Shown one piece after another: positions 45,014 through 53,400 of a stretch of 64,000 bases of DNA (the first letter of the stretch is position 1; each line of letters begins with the position of its first letter). Location: contig OZ245942.1 of the NCBI GenBank assembly GCA_965230065.1, positions 3,844,001-3,908,000 on the forward strand. The letters run 5' to 3'. The notes below the pieces were generated by a model that saw only the letters and a list, made by a program, of their open reading frames with translations, was not told the origin of the DNA and did not search any database. This DNA is from G965230065 sp965230065. GTDB lineage: Bacteria; Bacteroidota; Bacteroidia; Cytophagales; Cyclobacteriaceae. Made by a program: the position numbers and the translations under genes.

Positions 45014-45085
45014 ATGAATTTGATTTATGACTTTTTATGAATTTGATTTATGACTTTTTATGAATTTAGCATAAATCAAATTCAT
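45014..45085. repeat. Tandem 23-bp repeat with an inverted partner
   Basis: Two exact 23-base units beginning ATGAATTTGATTTATG (45014-45036, 45037-45059) and a 9-base start of a third are followed by the inverse of the first 15 bases (45071-45085). The block lies in the divergent promoter region between the sulfatase operon and yfcE, so it may be regulatory or a slippage product. Confidence 0.75.
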
Positions 45086-45125
45086 CGTGAATTCCATCAC
45101 TCCATTGAAAGTAAATTATTTACGG

Positions 45126-45617
45126 ATGAAAATAGGTTTGTTGTCAGATACCCACGGTTATTTGGATGAAAAAATCTTCGATTATTTCTCGGATTGTGAT
45201 GAAGTATGGCATGCCGGTGATGTCGGGAACATAAAGGTGCTTGATGCCTTGCAGGAATTTAAGCCTTTAAAAGGCGTTTATGGCAATATTGACGGAGATG
45301 AAATTAGAAAAGTTTTTCCTCAGGATATGCTTTTTCATTGTGAAGGCTTAAAGGTATGGATGACGCACATCGGTGGGAGCCCGCCCCGGTATAATCCCCG
45401 GGTATTAAAAAAGTTGAAGATAGCATCTCCCGATATTTTTATTTGCGGGCACTCGCACCTATTAAAAATCGTTAGGGATGCGAAACACAACATGCTATAC
45501 CTGAACCCGGGTGCAGCAGGCAAGCAGGGTTTTCACAAAGTCAGGACGCTTGTACGGTTTGAGATTGCAAAGAAGCAATTAACAAAGATGGAGGTGATTG
45601 AATTGGGAAAGAGGTAA
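45126..45617 (+). CDS. YfcE/MJ0936-family phosphodiesterase
   Basis: This 163-residue calcineurin-like metallophosphoesterase has the motifs LLSDTHGYLDE (DxH), VWHAGDVGN (GDxx), GVYGNIDGDE (GNxD), THIGGSP (GH replaced by THIGG) and CGHSHLLKI (GHxH). It is of the usual length for YfcE/MJ0936 phosphodiesterases, which hydrolyse phosphodiester or phosphomonoester bonds with two metal ions. The ATG at 45126 is preferred over an earlier one at 45087 because it gives the family N-terminus MKIGLLSD. Its substrate is unknown. Confidence 0.9.
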   Translation: MKIGLLSDTHGYLDEKIFDYFSDCDEVWHAGDVGNIKVLDALQEFKPLKGVYGNIDGDEIRKVFPQDMLFHCEGLKVWMTHIGGSPPRYNPRVLKKLKIASPDIFICGHSHLLKIVRDAKHNMLYLNPGAAGKQGFHKVRTLVRFEIAKKQLTKMEVIELGKR

Positions 45618-45742
45618 AAAAATAAACAATCCCGATTATTTTCCAAAGTTTGGGTAGAATACAATCAGGTTTGTGATTTCTCTTCTGCAGCAGGCAGTCT
45701 TTATTTTGCAGATGAAGACTGCTTACTGCTAATTGAGTTCTG

Positions 45743-46012
45743 TTAATCTTCTTTTTTTTCCTCTTTAGCATCTGCTTCTTTGGTGCTACTTTCTTTTTCA
45801 GCAGTAGCTTTTGTTTCTTTAGCAGGTGCTTCTTTGGCTTCAGGTTTGGATGCAGAAGACCCTTTGGCCTTTTTCTCAAACTCTGCTTTTATTTTTTCAA
45901 TATCTACATTTTTGATTGTAGGTTTCTTACTCAATTGCTTGAGCGTTTTCCTTCTTTTTAATGCTCTTTTTCTAAGTTTTCGTACTTTTCTTTCTAATCG
46001 GGTAACTGCCAT
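45743..46012 (-). CDS. Small charge-polarised conserved protein
   Basis: This 89-residue protein has a very basic N-terminal half (MAVTRLERKVRKLRKRALKR) and an acidic low-complexity C-terminus rich in Glu, Lys and Ala (EAPAKETKATAEKESS..KEEKKED). It looks like one of the small nucleic-acid-binding proteins found in Cytophagales. The basic segment could bind RNA or DNA, but no fold is identifiable. Its ATG is good and the frame is intact. Confidence 0.6.
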   Translation of the reverse strand: MAVTRLERKVRKLRKRALKRRKTLKQLSKKPTIKNVDIEKIKAEFEKKAKGSSASKPEAKEAPAKETKATAEKESSTKEADAKEEKKED

Positions 46013-46105
46013 GATTGCTTATCAATTTTTTAACAGGCTGCAAAAGTAGGTGATTCACCTGAATTTTTAAAATGTATTATAAATTAATCTGTGTACTAAT
46101 AAAAA

Positions 46106-46133
46106 AAGCCTTTCAGGATACACCGAAAGGCTT
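46106..46133. terminator. Hairpin terminator
   Basis: AAGCCTTTC (46106-46114) and GAAAGGCTT (46125-46133) form a 9-bp perfect stem, with A and T runs on both sides, so it can act in either direction. It lies between the small lipoprotein remnant and the charge-polarised gene. Confidence 0.7.
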
Positions 46134-46167
46134 GATTTTTCTGCTAAAATTTTAGAAGCTGTTTGAG

Positions 46168-46350
46168 TTAATCCTTTGAGCTGCGGCATGAAGCATGCCT
46201 ACATTGCTGATGATTATCTACATCATCATACATTTCCTCGGCAGATGCGTCTGCTTCTACTGTTGTGTCATCTACCTTGACATTGACCTGGGTTTCAGGT
46301 TCATCTTTACAGGCCGAAAAGCCAATAAATAGTATACAAAATAACTCAAT
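46168..46350 (-). pseudogene. Small lipoprotein frame without a normal start
   Basis: The frame reads IELFCILFIGFSACKDEPET (lipobox GFSAC), then an acidic stretch (VDDTTVEADASAEEMYDD) and ends with a Cys-His-rich tail QQCRHASCRSKD. It was too short for a normal gene call. No ATG, GTG or TTG is in frame before the lipobox; ATT at 46350 or ATC just before would be needed. The signal lacks the usual positive N-terminus, so a start-proximal deletion is likely. Confidence 0.42.
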
Positions 46351-46431
46351 GATGTGTTGCAGGAGAAAGGTGGGAGGATGATAGCAAGGAGCTTAGAGAG
46401 AAATTATAAATATTAAAGGCGGAAACCTATA

Positions 46432-46941
46432 TTATGCTTCCACCTCATAACGCAAATAAGGCTTCCATTCTTCCCTTATATTGCCTGAAAAATCGCAAAG
46501 GAACATCATGTAAGTAGGTTTGGAAGGTTTACATTTCAGCGCCATTTCAGCTTCCTGGGGGGTGCGGTCTCCTTTATAGGCATTACATTGCTGGCAAGCC
46601 GTTACTAAATTTAACCAGGAAGATTTACCACCCCTGGACCTGGGCAATACGTGGTCTAAAGTCAGGTTTTTAAAAGTGCCACAGTACTGGCAAGCGTGCT
46701 GGTCACGTTTGAAAACGTTTTGCCGGGTAAGCACTACACTTTTATAAGGTAAGTGTATGTACCGGAACAGGCGTATCACCGCAGGCATAGGATATGACTT
46801 GCTCACGGTCCTGATCATTTCACCATTTGTTTTTGTTGTAAGTTCAGCTTTTTTCAGAAAGACCAATACAAAAGCTCTTTCCAGTGAACATACTGACAAC
46901 GGACTGTAATCAGCATTTAACAATAGTACATTTTTTTTCAT
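46432..46941 (-). CDS. HNH endonuclease
   Basis: This 169-residue protein belongs to the HNH family found widely in Bacteroidota. NVLLLNADYSPLSVCSLERAF forms the N-terminal half, followed by the zinc-binding and catalytic core: CQYC, LDHVLPRSRGG (catalytic His), TACQQCNAYKGDRTP. The C-terminus (YMMFLCDF..EEWKPYLRY) matches the same family. The start at the ATG 46941 (MKKNVLLLN) is preferred to the TTG-started 46965 frame. Role is unknown, often DNA repair or phage-related; here it lies in a housekeeping neighbourhood. Confidence 0.9.
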   Translation of the reverse strand: MKKNVLLLNADYSPLSVCSLERAFVLVFLKKAELTTKTNGEMIRTVSKSYPMPAVIRLFRYIHLPYKSVVLTRQNVFKRDQHACQYCGTFKNLTLDHVLPRSRGGKSSWLNLVTACQQCNAYKGDRTPQEAEMALKCKPSKPTYMMFLCDFSGNIREEWKPYLRYEVEA

Positions 46942-47087
46942 CCGAAAATTATTTGTCTGTATCAAAAAAACAATGTTACCTGATAACGCTATGACAGTAA
47001 AAATAAGTTTACGACATACTGCAAAACATAAAAATATATAACTTGGATGAAAAATAATCGCTTTACAGGGAAATTTTCCCGGCTTAC

Positions 47088-47558
47088 TCAGTACTTCATG
47101 CGCGACAATTCCCGGGCAATATCTTTTTGCTTGATGTCTTCCCGTTTGTCATAAAGCTTTTTCCCTTGTGCCAGGGCAATTTCTATTTTGGCCCATCCTT
47201 TTTCACTTATAAACAGGCGAACAGGTACAATTGTTAGTCCTTTTTGGTCTCCTTTTCCGGCAAGTTTTCTAAGTTCTTTTCTACTGAGCAACAACTTTCG
47301 GGTGCGGGTAGGCTCATGGTTATTATACGAGCCTTCGGTATATGGCGAAATGTGCAACTGTTTGATAAAAAGCTCATCATCGTGAAATACACAGAAGGCT
47401 TCTGTGATGTTAACCCTGCCTTCTCTGATAGATTTGATTTCAGTACCGGTAAGCACAATGCCAGCCGTGAATTTATCTAAAAACCGATACTCGAATTTGG
47501 CTTTCCTGTTAACAATATTGATACGGTTTGAAAACTTTTGATTTTCTTTTTTCGTCAT
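47088..47558 (-). CDS. smpB: tmRNA-binding protein SmpB
   Basis: This protein binds tmRNA and delivers it to stalled ribosomes for trans-translation. The 156 residues are normal, and the family motifs are present: NRKAKFEYRFLDKFTAGIVLTGTEIKSIREGRVNITEAF, HISPYTEGSYNNHEPTR, and the C-terminal tail KLYDKREDIKQKDIARELSR, with the conserved KREDIK. The gene is separate from tmRNA itself, which I did not find in the window. Confidence 0.97.
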   Translation of the reverse strand: MTKKENQKFSNRINIVNRKAKFEYRFLDKFTAGIVLTGTEIKSIREGRVNITEAFCVFHDDELFIKQLHISPYTEGSYNNHEPTRTRKLLLSRKELRKLAGKGDQKGLTIVPVRLFISEKGWAKIEIALAQGKKLYDKREDIKQKDIARELSRMKY

Positions 47559-47901
47559 TTTGTATAAATAAGGTATTCTAAATGTTCTGATTAAATAACG
47601 CTTACAAGTTGGAAAAATGTTCTTAATAAAAGCAGAACAAATCAGGTAAAGTTAAAATAGTATTAGTATATTACACATTATTCTTTTTAAAAGAATATAC
47701 AGCTTTATCTGTAAAAGTTGAATGGGGGGTGGATTATTACGTTATTTTCCTGTTTTGTGACTAACAAATTCAAAATTTCATTATTCGTTGAATAGTTTAC
47801 GGAATAATGTATATAAGTTGTATTATTTTAATATTTTACTTTTATATTTTTCTTGTTTAAATCAAAATAGTATATTATTTTCGTAAAAAAATTACACTTC
47901 T
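47559..47901. other. AT-rich intergenic region
   Basis: No gene is visible in 343 bases between the divergent smpB and the TerB-like gene. It is AT-rich, especially 47630-47890, and must carry the promoters of both. No tmRNA (ssrA) or tRNA sequence is apparent here. Confidence 0.5.
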
Positions 47902-49215
47902 ATGGATTTTAGCGAAAAAGGATGGTTGAAAAGGTATTTGTATGTCCGCAATAATCATATTTTGCAGCGTGAATACCAGCGTCTTTCTATACAGGCTGTT
48001 GCTACGCATGATTTGGAACAGGCAATGTATCAATTTGTGCAGTCCACCGGATTGTTGTATGGTCATCCTGTAAAAGTCCCTTTCAAATATAAATCGCTGG
48101 CAAGGGCCTTGAAAGTTGACGACCTTTCGGATGCCGATAAAATAAAAATCATATTGGTAGAAAGTTTTATCAATAGTGCATTGGCATCGCCCCGCTACAA
48201 AGGGATGGATAATATCATCGATCTGGCTGATGCCATTCTAGAAGCCGTTGCTAGCATAGGAAAGTTTTACAAATTCCTGTATCCGGACTTAGACACCAAA
48301 AAAGGTAAAATAATTCGTACAGAACGAAAGGGCCTCGAACTCAGTGAGTTTATTCTCGAGATTAGGTTAAATCCTCAGGTGAATAAGGGCGATACCTTTT
48401 GGGTTGATATATTCAACTACAGCCTGCTGTTCATAGATATGATTTATTTCGGAAGGTGGTTGCATGCTTACAAAACCTCCGGGCATGTAGAGGAAGTGAA
48501 ATATCAACGGGATACGGCCCGTTTCGGGATGCTCAAGCTCATTGCTGCTACAGCATATGCTGACCAGGTTGTAGACCCTGAAGAGAAGAAGCTTTTTTCT
48601 TATTTTCTTAAATCGGCGCAGTTGCCAGAAGATAAGCGGGAAGAGGCATTAACCTATCTGGAAAAAGGGATAGAAATTGATGATTTAAACTTTTCGGGCA
48701 TTTCATCAGCTGTGTTGAAAAGATATTTCCTTGAGCTGGCAATTCTTACTTCCTGTATTGACAAAGAAGTATCTCCTTCTGAGATCAGTTTTTTGAAAGA
48801 ACTGAGTGTAAAGCTGGGCTTCACCAGCGGAGAACTGGAAGTGGCAACCATTGTGACAGAGAGTTTCATTGTGGAACACTGGCAGCAAGTCAATTATTTG
48901 CAAAACAGCCGTAATTTTCAGGGAATTAGCGAGCATTTAGTGCAGCATCTTACCACCATTACTAAAAAGCATACTAAAAAGCTGATAGAAGAAATCCACA
49001 AAGATCATTCGCTGGCGAACCTGATGGTAAAGTTGCGAAATGATACGCTTACGATGGAAGAGAAAAAGAGAATCCGTTTGCAGTTGATAGAGGTGCTAAA
49101 TAGCATTCCACCCCTGCAGGTGGTATCTTTACCCCGGACGTTCCTCACCCTTCCTGTACTGATGCAAATTCTTCCCAAAGCTGTTTTGGATGTGAACCTG
49201 GAGCATACAGTTTAA
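47902..49215 (+). CDS. TerB-like domain protein
   Basis: This 437-residue all-helical protein has no signal peptide or transmembrane helix. Residues about 205-330 form a TerB/DjlA-type repeat: ARFGMLKLIAATAYADQVVD and ILTSCIDKEVSPSEISFLKELSVKLGF each match the acidic TerB motif. The N-terminal 190 residues (LKVDDLSDADKIKIILVESF, NIIDLADAILEAVASIGKF) form a further helical region. TerB-type domains are linked to metal stress and membrane-associated complexes; here the role is unknown. Confidence 0.6.
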   Translation: MDFSEKGWLKRYLYVRNNHILQREYQRLSIQAVATHDLEQAMYQFVQSTGLLYGHPVKVPFKYKSLARALKVDDLSDADKIKIILVESFINSALASPRYKGMDNIIDLADAILEAVASIGKFYKFLYPDLDTKKGKIIRTERKGLELSEFILEIRLNPQVNKGDTFWVDIFNYSLLFIDMIYFGRWLHAYKTSGHVEEVKYQRDTARFGMLKLIAATAYADQVVDPEEKKLFSYFLKSAQLPEDKREEALTYLEKGIEIDDLNFSGISSAVLKRYFLELAILTSCIDKEVSPSEISFLKELSVKLGFTSGELEVATIVTESFIVEHWQQVNYLQNSRNFQGISEHLVQHLTTITKKHTKKLIEEIHKDHSLANLMVKLRNDTLTMEEKKRIRLQLIEVLNSIPPLQVVSLPRTFLTLPVLMQILPKAVLDVNLEHTV

Positions 49216-49226
49216 AAAAATAGTTT

Positions 49227-50264
49227 TTAAAAATACATTCTTGCCTGGGGGCTTACTTTCAAATCGCTGAATTTTTGTGAAGCAAATAGAAAGTACCCCG
49301 CCATGGCAATCATAGCAGCATTGTCAGTACAGTATTCAAACTTTGGGATAAAAACCTTCCACTGATCTGTATTGGCTTTTTGCTGTATAGCTTCTCTCAG
49401 GGCCGAATTGGCAGATACCCCTCCTGCAATTGCAATTTCCCGGATGTTGGTTTGTGCTACGGCCAGTTCCAGCTTTTCCATCAGCATTGTAATCAATGTA
49501 CGCTGTATGCTGGCACAAATATCCGGCAGGTTTTCTTCAATAAACTGATCGTTTTTTTGTTTGTGCTTTTTAAGAAAATTCAGAAAAGCTGTTTTGATGC
49601 CACTAAAAGAATAGTCGAGTCCGGGTATATCTGTTTCAGGGAAAGCGTAGGTTTGTGGGTCTCCGGTTTGTGCATATTTATCAATGAGTGGCCCTCCCGG
49701 GTAAGGCAGGCCCAGTAACTTGGCCGCTTTGTCAAAGGCTTCACCTACTGCGTCGTCGAGGGTTTGACCAATTACTTTCATCTTCAAATGATCTTCTACC
49801 AGCACAATTTGTGTATGCCCACCACTCACGGTGAGGCAAAGAAAAGGAAATTTCGGAGCAGGATTCTCAATAAAATGTGCCAAAATATGGGCCTGCATGT
49901 GGTTTACGCCTATGAGTGGAATATCAAGTGCATAAGCCAGGGATTTAGCAAAAGAGCTTCCTACCAGCAAAGAACCCAGCAGTCCGGGCCCCTGGGTAAA
50001 GGCTACGGCATCAAGCATGTTTTTTGTTATATTTGCCTGGCTAAGTGACTGGTTTACAACGGGAACAATGTGCTGCTGGTGGGCACGGGAAGCAAGCTCA
50101 GGTACAACCCCTCCGTATTGCTCATGAACAGATTGCGTGGCGATTATATTGCTTAATAGTTTTACTTTGCTATATTCATCATGAGGAAGGTGAGATTGGA
50201 TGACGGCTGCTGAAGTTTCGTCACAAGATGATTCTATTCCCAGAATTGTAAATGTTTTTTTCAT
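49227..50264 (-). CDS. tsaD: tRNA N6-adenosine threonylcarbamoyltransferase
   Basis: This essential protein installs threonylcarbamoyl on A37 of ANN-decoding tRNAs with TsaB and TsaE. All conserved motifs of TsaD (Kae1/YgjD/Gcp) are present in 345 residues: ILGIESSCDETSAAV (ATP loop), GVVPELASRAHQQH, HMQAHILAH (metal His122 and His126), LTVSGGHTQIVLV, DYSFSGIKTAF and AIAGGVSANSALR. It diverges from the TamB-like gene across 165 bases. Confidence 0.97.
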   Translation of the reverse strand: MKKTFTILGIESSCDETSAAVIQSHLPHDEYSKVKLLSNIIATQSVHEQYGGVVPELASRAHQQHIVPVVNQSLSQANITKNMLDAVAFTQGPGLLGSLLVGSSFAKSLAYALDIPLIGVNHMQAHILAHFIENPAPKFPFLCLTVSGGHTQIVLVEDHLKMKVIGQTLDDAVGEAFDKAAKLLGLPYPGGPLIDKYAQTGDPQTYAFPETDIPGLDYSFSGIKTAFLNFLKKHKQKNDQFIEENLPDICASIQRTLITMLMEKLELAVAQTNIREIAIAGGVSANSALREAIQQKANTDQWKVFIPKFEYCTDNAAMIAMAGYFLFASQKFSDLKVSPQARMYF

Positions 50265-50429
50265 GCACTCAAAAGTCTTTGAAAATCAGGTTGCAAAGAT
50301 GTAGATTATTAAATTGTTTTTCCAACTTTGCTTGTTCTATACACGTTATTACGCATGATTCGTTAATAATGGTGAGCAGTTTTATGCTACAGAGAATATA
50401 TGATTGGGTACTAGTTTTGAAAGTGTATT

Positions 50430-53400
50430 GTGTCGCAGGAAAGAGATGATATTTTAAAAGGAGTAAGAAGGACGGTTATAAAGACGTTACTATGGATAAC
50501 CCTTGCCGTATTCATAGTGCTGGGCAGCGTGGCTGTGGTTGTGCAAATCCCTTACTTTCAAACCCGAATTGTTCAGAAATTATCGCAGGTTTTTTCCGGG
50601 GCTACTGGTTTTTTTACTACTGTAGACCACGTCAGCATTAAATGGTTTGATACAATAGTGCTGGAAGAAATCTTTGTACTGGATAAAGAAAATAAAACCA
50701 TGATCCGGGTGGAAACACTGGACGTGGATTTTGATCTGCGTACATTGCTCAGAAAAAGTAATATATATATTGACGAGGTGCGTCTTTTGGGAGGAGAAGT
50801 AAACCTGAAGAGGGATACTGTTTCCGGCATGCTCAATGTTGACCAGTTTATCAGGGCCCTGGGTACACTTGCAAAAAAAAATGCATCCTCTCCTATAACA
50901 ATAAAGCAAAAAACACAGCCCCCTTCGTTTAATATTGCTGATGTTCTGATAAGGGATTTCTCCTTTAGCTTATCAAAAGTTGGGGAGCCGTTCCTGAAGG
51001 AGCGTTTTGACCACAATCATTTTCGTTTGACAGATATTAACGGAGAAATTGAAAGCTTGCGCACAGCGGCCGATACTTTTGAAATATCGGTAAATCAACT
51101 TTCTTGTATTGACTCAGCCACTCAGTTTAAAGTAAGCGAATTTCAGACTTTTTTCAGGTATTCCCGTACCGGTATGTGGTTTCAAAATTTGCGGGCACAT
51201 GCCGGAAAGAGCATCATTAAAGATTCATTGGTATTTACGTATGATGAGCCTGCCGACCTAGGGCATTTTCTGGACAGCGTCAATATCGAGGCCAATATCC
51301 ATGAGTCCGTTGTTTATGCGAAAGATTTAGGGGTGTTTGCCCCTTACTTCCGGCAATTTGATGATTATTATACTGTTGGCGGTAAGTTTGATGGGATAGT
51401 CAGGCATTTTACAGTAGATGATTTTTTGCTGGATTTTGGAAATAGCTCCCATTTTTCAGGCAGGCTTAGCTTTGATGGATTGCCTGAAGTAAAAGAAACT
51501 TTCATTGATGTAAAGCTGAAAAACTCACAAATCGGTACGCATGATTTCAAACCTTACCTGCCTGCTGAAACCTATGAAACAGCCCAAAAATTTGGAAATA
51601 TCCGGTTTAGTGCATTGTTTATCGGCTTTTTTAACGATTTTGTGGCCAATGGGTCTTTCGATACCGGTTTGGGGAAAATAACATCTGATATTAATCTAAA
51701 AGTGGCTGAGCCTTCCCGCTACTCTGGTAAATTGGCTGCTGCTGATTTTGATATTGGCACATTGGCAAACGACACAAGTTTGTTGCAAAAGGTAGATTTT
51801 GCAGGAAGTATTGATGGCTCAGGTTTCACCATTGAAGATGCTGATTTTAACTTAAAAGCCCGTTTTAACTATCTGGATTTCAATCGGTACAGGTATCAAA
51901 ATATCACTACAAATGCCCGCTTTGCCAAATCTTTTTTTCAGGGCGCACTGGGTATTAATGATCCAAACTTGCAGTTTGATGCCAACGGCACTGTTGACCT
52001 AAGAGGAGGGAAGCAAGACATTGTCATTGATGCCAAATTAGACACTGCTTTTCTAAAACCTATTCAGCTGAGCGATGACGATGCTTTTGTAAGCACCACT
52101 GTGCAAGCAGATATTAAAGGCCTTGCCCTAGACAGTATAGTAGGAGAGGCGCAGTTTAAAAACTTTTTTGTAGAATACCAGGGAAGGGACCTCACCATAG
52201 ATTCCCTCTCTTTTGTATCTGAAAGAAAGAGTGAATCCAGAAAATTTCAGGTGAAGTCTACCCAGCTGAATGCCATATTGGAAGGAAATTATGAGTTTAC
52301 TAATTTATATACCGATATCAGTGACCTGATAAAAGAATATAAATTGATTTTTATCAATGATAAAGAAGATTTAGACCGGTTTTACAGAGAACGAACGCAA
52401 CGTATTGAAGCAGATAGCCTGGGGGAAGAAAAATATAAATTAGCTTATGATATTACCTTTTCAGATGTAAACCCTTTGCTAAACCTTTTTGCTCCGGATG
52501 TATATGTGTCGCCCCATACACAATTGATCGGGAATTTTACCAGTGGGTATACTTCAATATTTTCCCTGAGCTCCAGCATAGATACTTTGGTTTATAAAGA
52601 CTATCATTTTTATCGTAATACGATAGACATTGCTACTTCTAAAATTGCTGATAGTGCCAATGTGCTGGCCATGGCTTACCTCTACTCTGAAGAACAATAT
52701 CAGCAAAATGAGTATGGTGAGCAAAAAATAGAACTGCAGGATCTGAACTTTAACCTGATTTGGGATGAAGACCACATTGATTTTAGCCAAAGTATTGCCC
52801 AGCAAAACACCGACAATTATATAAATGTAGAAGGGGAAGTCACATTCCTGACAGACAGTACTGAAATACGGTTTGAACCCTCAGATTTTAAGGCAATCGG
52901 GAAGCACTGGCATTTCTCAAAAGATAATAAAATTATAATTTCCAACAATGAGCTTACTGTCCACAATTTTGTGATATATAATGAAGACAGTGTTACCAAA
53001 AAGCAGGAAATTTCTGCTCATGGAAGGCTATCCCATAATCCGGAAGATAAACTGACAATGGAAGTAAAGAATTTTCTGGTAGATAATATTAACCCCCTTA
53101 CCACGGCCAGGGGTAGGGAGTATCACGGGCAAGTAGACGGATATGTAGAGCTTAGTCGCCCGTTGATTACCCAAGACTCTGCAGATTATCGGTTGATCCT
53201 AACGAGCAGTTTATCTATTACCGCATTTGCTGTCAATGATTTTCCTGTAGGGGACATAACTGGCTTGGCCGAATGGAGCAATGACCGCAATGAGTTGGAT
53301 GTGAATTTCAATGTCATTCGTAACAGTGATAAAGTAATTTCTGTTTTTGGAAACTACCAACCCCGTGAGCTGGAGAATCAATTGGATTTGAAGGCGAATT

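Noticed and set aside
45541..45879. A Lys-rich 112-residue minus-strand frame.
   Set aside because: It overlaps the better frame at 45743-46012 in a different phase; its lysines come from the A-rich codons of that gene.
46966..47901. Possible tmRNA (ssrA) or tRNA near smpB.
   Set aside because: I saw no tRNA-like 3' end, T-loop pattern or tag peptide frame in this interval.
50573..51016. Minus-strand frames of 100-150 residues inside the TamB-like gene.
   Set aside because: They are shadows of a 1558-residue frame with AsmA/TamB features.
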